The position numbers were made by a program, and so were the translations under genes. Under the pieces are notes generated by a model. The model was not told the origin of the DNA and ran no database searches. It was given only the letters and a program-made list of their open reading frames with translations. Below, in pieces: positions 6,392 to 10,534 of a stretch of DNA of 10,534 nt (within the stretch, counting starts at the first letter, position 1; every line of letters begins with the position of its first letter). The stretch lies in contig PUNB01000008.1 of NCBI GenBank assembly GCA_003552565.1, positions 1-10,534 on the forward strand. Reading direction: 5' to 3'. The stretch comes from Lentisphaerota bacterium (GTDB lineage Bacteria > Verrucomicrobiota > Lentisphaeria > Oligosphaerales > PUNB01).

Positions 6392-6450
6392 AAGTCTCAC
6401 ATAAGCCCGACCGCCGGCGCGCGGCGCCTGATACCCCGTAGAAGAAACAG
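6392..6450 (+). repeat. Module A copy (middle right)
   Basis: Its left end AAGTCTCACATAAGCCCGAC is intact. The right end is degenerate, reading ATACCCCGTAGAAGAAACAG instead of the GAGGGAGAGACTT end. Confidence 0.75.
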
Positions 6451-6458
6451 GGAACACT

Positions 6459-6545
6459 AATAATGAATTTTGAATGTTGAGTTTCGGACAGACCAGACAG
6501 TTCCACTTCAAAATTCATCATTCAATATTCAACATTCAGAATTGT
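6459..6545 (+). repeat. Module C copy, right arm
   Basis: The inverse of 3774-3860. On the minus strand the sequence GTGGAACTGTCTGGTCTGTC can be read as a short peptide (KWNCLVCPKLNIQNS) that also appears, nearly unchanged, on the plus strand at the left arm; this reflects repeat identity rather than a protein. Confidence 0.8.
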
Positions 6546-6602
6546 GTTTCATACAAGCCCGGCCCCCGGCGCGATGCGCCGGACACCCCGAGGGAGATAC
6601 TT
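6546..6602 (+). repeat. Module A copy (outer right)
   Basis: The hairpin core is perfect here: CCGGCGC (6566-6572), loop GAT, GCGCCGG (6576-6582). It is the inverse partner of 3717-3773 and marks the right boundary of the inverted array. Confidence 0.82.
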
Positions 6603-6620
6603 AGAGGGTGTTACATGGCC

Positions 6621-6690
6621 GATTAAGGCGAAAGATCAGGGCAAAAGATTAAGGGGCGCACCTGTCTTTTCCTAATCTTTCGCCTTAATC
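6621..6690. repeat. Long hairpin with 20-base arms (module G)
   Basis: GATTAAGGCGAAAGATCAGG (6621-6640) pairs with 6671-6690, with a single mismatch, around a 30-base loop. The outer 16 bases of each arm pair perfectly. The loop carries a further AAAGATTAAGG, a partial copy of the arm. No T-run follows directly on the plus strand. It may be a folded repeat remnant or an RNA structure. Confidence 0.7.
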
Positions 6691-6702
6691 CATAAAAATG
6701 TC

Positions 6703-6761
6703 AAGTCTCACATAAGCTCCGCCACCGGCGCGATGCACCTGATTCCCCGCGGGAGAGACTT
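6703..6761 (+). repeat. Module A copy with complete ends
   Basis: The best-defined copy. It has perfect terminal inverted repeats, AAGTCTC at 6703-6709 and GAGACTT at 6755-6761, and a total length of 59 bases. It lies outside the symporter-flanking array and about 180 bases before cca. Confidence 0.8.
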
Positions 6762-6775
6762 GATGAATGATTTCT

Positions 6776-6819
6776 GGTGTCAGGTTTCGGGTTTCAGAGA
6801 ACACCTGAACACTGAAACC
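6776..6819. repeat. Module D-type sequence in both orientations
   Basis: GGTGTCAGGTTTC (minus-strand D) is followed by ACACCTGAACACTGAAACC (plus-strand D), giving a partial inverted repeat. It is followed by AAGTCTCATACAAGGTTCGA, a fusion of the module A head with a module B end. Confidence 0.6.
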
Positions 6820-6927
6820 AAGAAGTCTCATACAAGGTTCGAGACAAGGTTAGCAAAAAATCAAGACTCTAACCCTTTCCGCATGAATTCTGCTTTTCGA
6901 GGGGTTAAAGAAAATGTGTCAGCTTTC

Positions 6928-6931
6928 GGAG
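6928..6931 (+). promoter_or_regulatory. Ribosome-binding site that decides the cca start
   Basis: GGAG lies six bases before a TTG codon at 6938. The next in-frame ATG, at 6968, has no comparable upstream purine motif, so the TTG start is preferred. Confidence 0.55.
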
Positions 6932-6937
6932 TGAAAA

Positions 6938-8314
6938 TTGACCGAGTATAAGATTACATTGACGCCGATGACGGTGGAGGAGAAAGCGGCTGACGGGCTG
7001 ATTGAAGGTCTGTGTCGGGCCGGGTTTACGGCTTATCGCGTGGGCGGGGCGGTGCGGGACCGGCTGCTGGGGTATCCGGCTCATGATGTGGATGTGGCGA
7101 CCGACGCCCCGCCGCAGGCGGTGCGGGAGCTTTTTCCGAATACATACAGTGTCGGCGAGTCATTCGGGGTGATTATCGTCCATACGCCGGAAGGAGTGGA
7201 CGTGGAGGTGGCCACTTTTCGGAAGGATAGCGAGTACGCTGACGGGCGGCATCCGAAGGAGGTGGGTTTTTCCGACAGCGCCACGGATGCGCGGCGCCGG
7301 GATTTCACTATAAACGCCTTTTTTTATGATCCGCGGCGGGTTGTGGTGCTGGACTACACCGGCGGCATGGCTGATTTGCGCGGCGGGGTTGTGCGGGCGG
7401 TTGGAGAAGCGGAGGGAAGGTTCCGGGAGGATCATCTGCGGATGCTGCGAGCGGTTCGTTTCGCCGCCGCTCTGGGATTTTCTCTGGAGACGGAGACAGA
7501 GGCGGCACTGCGCCGCCAGGCCGCGGCCATCAAACGGATAAGCAGCGAGCGCGTTATGCAGGAGCTGACGCGTATGCTTACGGGGTGCAGACCGGCGTAT
7601 GCTCTACGGATGCTGGAGGAATATGGCCTGCTGGAGGCGGTTCTGCCTGAAGTGGCGGGTTTGAGGGGGGTCGAGCAGCCGCCCCAATTCCATCCGGAAG
7701 GGGATGTCTGGAAGCATACTTTACTGATGCTGGAGAAGATGGCCATGCCGGATCCGGTGCTGGCCTGGAGTGTGCTGCTGCATGATATCGGCAAACCGCT
7801 GACGCATGAATACACGGACGGTCGTGATCGCTTTCCTAATCACGCTCCCCGAGGGGCGGAAGCGACGGGTGAAATTTTGAAACGCTTGAAGGCATCAAGC
7901 CGATGGGTGGAGGACACGATGGCGGCGGTGGAAAACCACATGAACTTCATGCATGTAACCCAGATGCGCAAGTCCACACTCAGGCGGCTGCTGGCGCGAC
8001 CGACTTTTCCTCTGGAGCTGGAGCTTCACCGCCTGGACTGCGCGGCCAGTCACGCCAAGCTGGACGGCTACTGTTATCTGCTTGACAAGCTGGCTGAGCT
8101 GGCCGATCAGCCGCAGCTGCCGCCGCCGCTGGTCAACGGCCATGACCTGCTGGCGATGGGGCAGAAGCCGGGGCCGAAGATCGGGGAATTGCTGAAGTGG
8201 ATAGAGGATTTACAGTTAAACGGCGAACTGGAGGATCGCGAACAGGCGCTGGGGAGACTGCGGGACTTTATAGAAGAGGAGAAGGCGTCCAGCGGGGAGG
8301 GTATAGATGACTGA
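6938..8314 (+). CDS. cca: CCA-adding tRNA nucleotidyltransferase (class II) with HD domain
   Basis: It adds or repairs the 3' CCA end of tRNA in the cytoplasm using CTP and ATP. The class II signature is complete: GGAVRDRLLG (36-45), catalytic D50-V-D52, the RRDFTINA motif (120-127) and the nucleotide-selecting EDHLRMLRAVRFAA (164-177). SSERVMQELTRML (202-214) falls in the neck. An HD-type domain follows, with H260, HDIGKP (282-287) and the NHAPRGAEATG segment (301-311). At 458 residues it is normal for a bacterial enzyme of this subfamily. The start is a TTG with a good GGAG. The gene overlaps murJ by eight bases, implying translational coupling. Poly(A) polymerase or an A-adding-only enzyme cannot be excluded from sequence alone, but CCA addition is the best call. 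Confidence 0.94.
   Translation: MTEYKITLTPMTVEEKAADGLIEGLCRAGFTAYRVGGAVRDRLLGYPAHDVDVATDAPPQAVRELFPNTYSVGESFGVIIVHTPEGVDVEVATFRKDSEYADGRHPKEVGFSDSATDARRRDFTINAFFYDPRRVVVLDYTGGMADLRGGVVRAVGEAEGRFREDHLRMLRAVRFAAALGFSLETETEAALRRQAAAIKRISSERVMQELTRMLTGCRPAYALRMLEEYGLLEAVLPEVAGLRGVEQPPQFHPEGDVWKHTLLMLEKMAMPDPVLAWSVLLHDIGKPLTHEYTDGRDRFPNHAPRGAEATGEILKRLKASSRWVEDTMAAVENHMNFMHVTQMRKSTLRRLLARPTFPLELELHRLDCAASHAKLDGYCYLLDKLAELADQPQLPPPLVNGHDLLAMGQKPGPKIGELLKWIEDLQLNGELEDREQALGRLRDFIEEEKASSGEGIDD
8294..8300 (+). promoter_or_regulatory. Ribosome-binding site of murJ inside cca
   Basis: GGGGAGG lies within the last codons of cca, six bases before the murJ ATG. The strong site together with the ATGACTGA overlap supports coupled translation. 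Confidence 0.7.
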
Positions 8315-9869
8315 ACATAAAAGCAGTTTAACTTTGCGGATGCTGCTGGTCAGCAGCGGAATTCTGGTCAGCCGGGTTCTGGGGCTGCTGCGGGATGTGG
8401 TTTTCGCTTATGTTTTCGGTACGGGCAAGGGACTGGCGGCTTTTGTGATTGCCAATACTTTTCCCAATCTTCTGCGCCATTTATTCGGGGAGGGCGCTTT
8501 CTCCAACGCCATGGTACCGGTTTTCAGCAACAGTCTGGAGCGAGAGGGGTGTGAGCGGGCCTGGAAGGGGGCGTGTCGTGTGATTTCCGTGTTGATCGTG
8601 GCGGTTTCGGCTTTGGTGGTCGTGGGAATTATCGGTGTGCTGATGCTGCGTCCCTGGCTTACCGGAGAGCTGGGGCGCTTGACTTTGGATTTAACCCCCT
8701 GGCTGCTGCCTTACGCGGTGCTGGTGTGTGTAAGCGCCGCTCTGGCGGCTGTGCTTAATTCGGTCGGCCGCTTCGGCATCGCCGCTTACAGTCAGACAAT
8801 AATGAATTTTGCGCTTATAACGGCGGCATTGATCGCCGGGTTGTCGGCGCGGGAGGACGGGGACGCTTCCAGGGTATGGTTTTTAGTCGCGGGCGTGCTG
8901 GCGGCGGGGATACTGCAGGTGGTTTTCCATATTCGCGCCGCTCGGAATAGTTTCGGTGCTTTTCGTTTTTCTTTCGGCTGGAGCGATCCCATGGTGCGAC
9001 GAGTTTCGGGTCTGATGCTGCCCGGCCTGCTGGGAGCAGGAGTGATGCAGGTGAATGTGGTGGCGGACCGCCTGCTGGCCGGCTGGCTGGGGGAGGTCGA
9101 AACGACCTCTCTATACTTCAGTCAGCGTCTGATTTATCTGCCGGTGGGATTGTTCGGAGTGGCCATGGGGATGGTGGCGCTGCCGATGATGTCCCGATCC
9201 TGGGCCCGGCGGGAGAGGGAGCTGATGGAGGGAAGCCTGGAGGCGGCTTTTCGGCAGGTGCTTTTTCTGACTCTGCCGGCGGCGGCGCTGATGGGCGCTT
9301 TGCGGCTGGAGGTGATTCAGCTTTTGTTTGAACGGGGAGGCTTTGTGGCGGAAAGCACGAGGGCGACGGCTTGGGCCTTGCTTTTTTATCTTCCCGGCAT
9401 ACCGGCTTTCGCCTGTGCCAAGATAGCCGTGACCCCCTTCTATGCTCGGCAGGATACCATGACTCCGGTGAAGGCGGCGGTCTTCTGCATGGTTCTGAAC
9501 ATATTGTTGAATCTGCTCCTGATGCGCTTTCTGGCTCAGGGCGGGCTGGCGTTGGCGACGACTATAAGTTCGAGCCTGAATGTGCTGATTTTGTTGATTT
9601 TAACCGCGCGTGAACTGGGCGGCGGAATTTTATTGAGAATACTGAAGGGACTGATAAAAATACTGCCGGCGGCGGCACTGGCCTTTCTGGCGGCGGCCGG
9701 TGTTGCTGCCTGGCTGGAAGAGATTTTCGGGGAAGGCTGGCTGTCGCTGATGACGCGAATCGCGGCGGCTCTGGCGGCGGGAGGGGTGATTTATCTGTTG
9801 GTGTGTTCAGCATTGGGCTGCCGAGAACCGCGGGAGATGATTGGTGGACTGCGCAGACGCAACGGCTGA
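8307..9869 (+). CDS. murJ: Lipid II flippase MurJ (MviN)
   Basis: MurJ is an inner-membrane MOP-superfamily flippase that moves lipid II to the periplasmic face for peptidoglycan synthesis. The 520-residue product is of normal length and hydrophobic throughout, consistent with 14 helices. Family landmarks are SRVLGLLRD (22-30), NLLRHLFGEGAFSNAMVPVF (54-73), QRLIYLPVGLFGVAMG (273-288) and LLFERGGF in the second half. Arg23, Arg29, Arg57 and Arg274 line up by motif with the essential cavity arginines R18, R24, R52 and R270 of the E. coli protein. The ATG overlaps the cca stop (ATGACTGA). No intrinsic terminator is evident after it. The gene looks intact and functional. Confidence 0.95.
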   Translation: MTEHKSSLTLRMLLVSSGILVSRVLGLLRDVVFAYVFGTGKGLAAFVIANTFPNLLRHLFGEGAFSNAMVPVFSNSLEREGCERAWKGACRVISVLIVAVSALVVVGIIGVLMLRPWLTGELGRLTLDLTPWLLPYAVLVCVSAALAAVLNSVGRFGIAAYSQTIMNFALITAALIAGLSAREDGDASRVWFLVAGVLAAGILQVVFHIRAARNSFGAFRFSFGWSDPMVRRVSGLMLPGLLGAGVMQVNVVADRLLAGWLGEVETTSLYFSQRLIYLPVGLFGVAMGMVALPMMSRSWARRERELMEGSLEAAFRQVLFLTLPAAALMGALRLEVIQLLFERGGFVAESTRATAWALLFYLPGIPAFACAKIAVTPFYARQDTMTPVKAAVFCMVLNILLNLLLMRFLAQGGLALATTISSSLNVLILLILTARELGGGILLRILKGLIKILPAAALAFLAAAGVAAWLEEIFGEGWLSLMTRIAAALAAGGVIYLLVCSALGCREPREMIGGLRRRNG

Positions 9870-9990
9870 GAGGGATCCGAAGCATGAATGTCGGCCCGGC
9901 GCATTGGAAACAATAAATCGGAACATATTAGATTTACCACTCGCTTCGCTAGAGGGTATGCGAAAAGGTATATTGCATGTTCTTGAGTTC

Positions 9991-10034
9991 AACTTTGTCC
10001 CGAATCCGCCTCAGGCGGATCCCAAACCAAAGTC
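9991..10034 (-). repeat. Module B core with an embedded hairpin
   Basis: On the minus strand this reads GACTTTGG, a hairpin block and TTCGGGACAAAGTT. These ends match the centre of module B (GACTTTGG...TTCGGGACAAAGTT at 102-130 and 6342-6370), but the short middle is replaced by sequence including ATCCGCC-TGA-GGCGGAT (10004-10020). It looks like a palindromic unit inserted into an older repeat. Confidence 0.7.
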
Positions 10035-10207
10035 GAAATGGGTTCAGGATTATTTTATGCTTCGTCAGTATAATTTGTGGGCCCTTTGTGGTCGTCTTTC
10101 ATATCCAATACTGATTAAGCAGGTGGTTTAAGCGTAATCAACTAAGGTTGGGCTTAAGTGTTCGATTAAGCGTTTAAGTGTCATGGTCTCCACGCCTCTC
10201 TTCTGAA

Positions 10208-10241
10208 CACTTCGTCGCACTCTTCGTTACACCCTTCGTCG
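10208..10241 (+). repeat. Imperfect 12-base triplicate
   Basis: CACTTCGTCG, CACTCTTCGTTA and CACCCTTCGTCG follow one another. Immediately after it, CGTTAT (10239-10244) and ATAACG (10258-10263) could form a short stem. The function is unknown. Confidence 0.4.
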
Positions 10242-10365
10242 TTATTGGCGGTTGACGATAACGGCGACGAGAACGGATCACGAGTCTCATAATCGTTCAC
10301 CTTTCTCGCATGTCATGCCGTAGCCTTTGGCGGAGGCAGGTCGCCGATCTCGTTCAACGCTGTTT

Positions 10366-10418
10366 CTATTCCGGAGTATCAGGCGAATCGCGCCGGCGGT
10401 CGGGGTTATGTGCAACAC
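10366..10418 (-). repeat. Degraded module A copy
   Basis: It contains GAGTATCAGGCGAATCGCGC, then CGGCGGTCGGGGTTATGTG, clearly related to the minus-strand form of module A. Both terminal repeats are lost. Confidence 0.65.
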
Positions 10419-10432
10419 CGCGACTATCTTAA

Positions 10433-10534
10433 AGCGGCGCCGGGCCGCCGCACTCCAAAGATGCTTCGCATCAGTTCAGGACACCGAGCCGAAGGCTCTT
10501 TCGGAGTGCGGTGAGTTCTCACCGCTTTGGTATA
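10433..10534. repeat. Pair of inverted GGAG-tagged hairpins, REP-like (module E)
   Basis: The right unit reads CTTTCGGAGTG, then CGGTGAG-TT-CTCACCG, then CTTTGG. The left unit, on the opposite strand, reads CTTTGGAGTG, then a GCGGCG/CGCCGC stem, then CTTTAAG. Each is a GGAG tetranucleotide followed by a GC-rich hairpin, the layout of REP elements mobilised by RAYT transposases. CCGCACTCC-AAAG and CTTT-C-GGAGTGCGG also pair with each other. The window ends inside or just after the right unit. Confidence 0.6.

Larger units (their letters stand above)
6071..6937. other. Repeat-packed spacer between symporter and cca
   Basis: No gene is supported in these 867 bases. In order it holds an undefined stretch (6071-6170), a CACGGATGGACACTG-type repeat (6174-6203), module A (6229-6285), its linker, module B (6320-6385), module A (6392-6450), module C (6459-6545), module A (6546-6602), a strong hairpin (6621-6690), module A (6703-6761), D-type sequence (6776-6819) and a short A/B fragment (6824-6853). 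The final 80 bases before cca look unique and must hold any nearby cca promoter. Confidence 0.75.
9870..10534. other. Repeat-rich spacer downstream of murJ
   Basis: No gene is supported in these 665 bases. It holds ATGCGAAAAGGT (9959-9970, shared with 8-19), an inverted module B core carrying a hairpin (9991-10034), an undefined stretch with repeated TTAAGTGT (about 10035-10200), a 12-base imperfect triplicate (10208-10241), a degraded module A copy (10366-10418) and two GGAG-tagged hairpins (10433-10534). A 96-codon frame at 9841-10131 overlaps murJ and runs through the repeats. Confidence 0.7.

Noticed and set aside
6194..6511. A 105-codon minus-strand frame in the repeat spacer
   Set aside because: It is composed almost entirely of modules C, A and B; the peptide repeats mirror the DNA repeats.
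6733..6951. A 72-codon plus-strand frame upstream of cca
   Set aside because: It starts inside a module A copy, reads through D-type repeats and runs into the cca start in another frame.
9841..10131. A 96-codon plus-strand frame after murJ
   Set aside because: It overlaps the murJ end in another frame, has no ribosome-binding site, and its middle is read through the module B/hairpin repeat. It resembles no family I know.

Overview
This 10.5-kb GC-rich window holds five confident protein genes in two blocks plus one single gene, separated by repeat-packed spacers. A Gram-negative, carbohydrate-degrading bacterium is suggested by a MurJ lipid II flippase, a cytoplasmic GH2 glycosidase and an SSS-family sodium:solute symporter. 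The mixture of glycosidase, sodium symporter and heavily repeated spacers reminds me of the PVC superphylum (Lentisphaerota/Kiritimatiellota type), but this is an impression only; no rRNA or other marker fixes the taxon.

Layout. 1-196: repeat-derived spacer. 197-3644, minus strand: a GH2 enzyme with beta-glucuronidase hallmarks followed 25 bases later by recJ, probably co-transcribed. 3645-4462: divergent spacer with repeat copies, hairpins and a 14-bp perfect palindrome in front of the symporter. 4463-6070, plus strand: the symporter, whose last ~74 codons are made of a 10-bp tandem repeat plus run-on sequence. 6071-6937: a spacer packed with repeats. 6938-9869, plus strand: cca (TTG start) and murJ, overlapping by 8 bases. 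9870-10534: another repeat-rich spacer ending in GGAG-tagged hairpins.

How the genes fit together. The symporter and the GH2 enzyme are divergent neighbours and make a plausible uptake-and-cleavage pair for a glucuronide or related glycoside. recJ (DNA repair), cca (tRNA 3' end maturation) and murJ (peptidoglycan precursor flipping) are housekeeping genes.

The most unusual content is non-coding. At least seven dispersed repeat modules (called A to G here) form mosaics in every inter-operon spacer and are not seen inside the conserved parts of genes. The modules left of the symporter (3717-3984) reappear in the same order, inverted, to its right (6229-6602), so the symporter sits between colinear imperfect inverted repeats. 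The GH2-recJ pair is likewise bracketed by inverted copies of another module. I found no tRNA, rRNA, CRISPR array, transposase or convincing intrinsic terminator.
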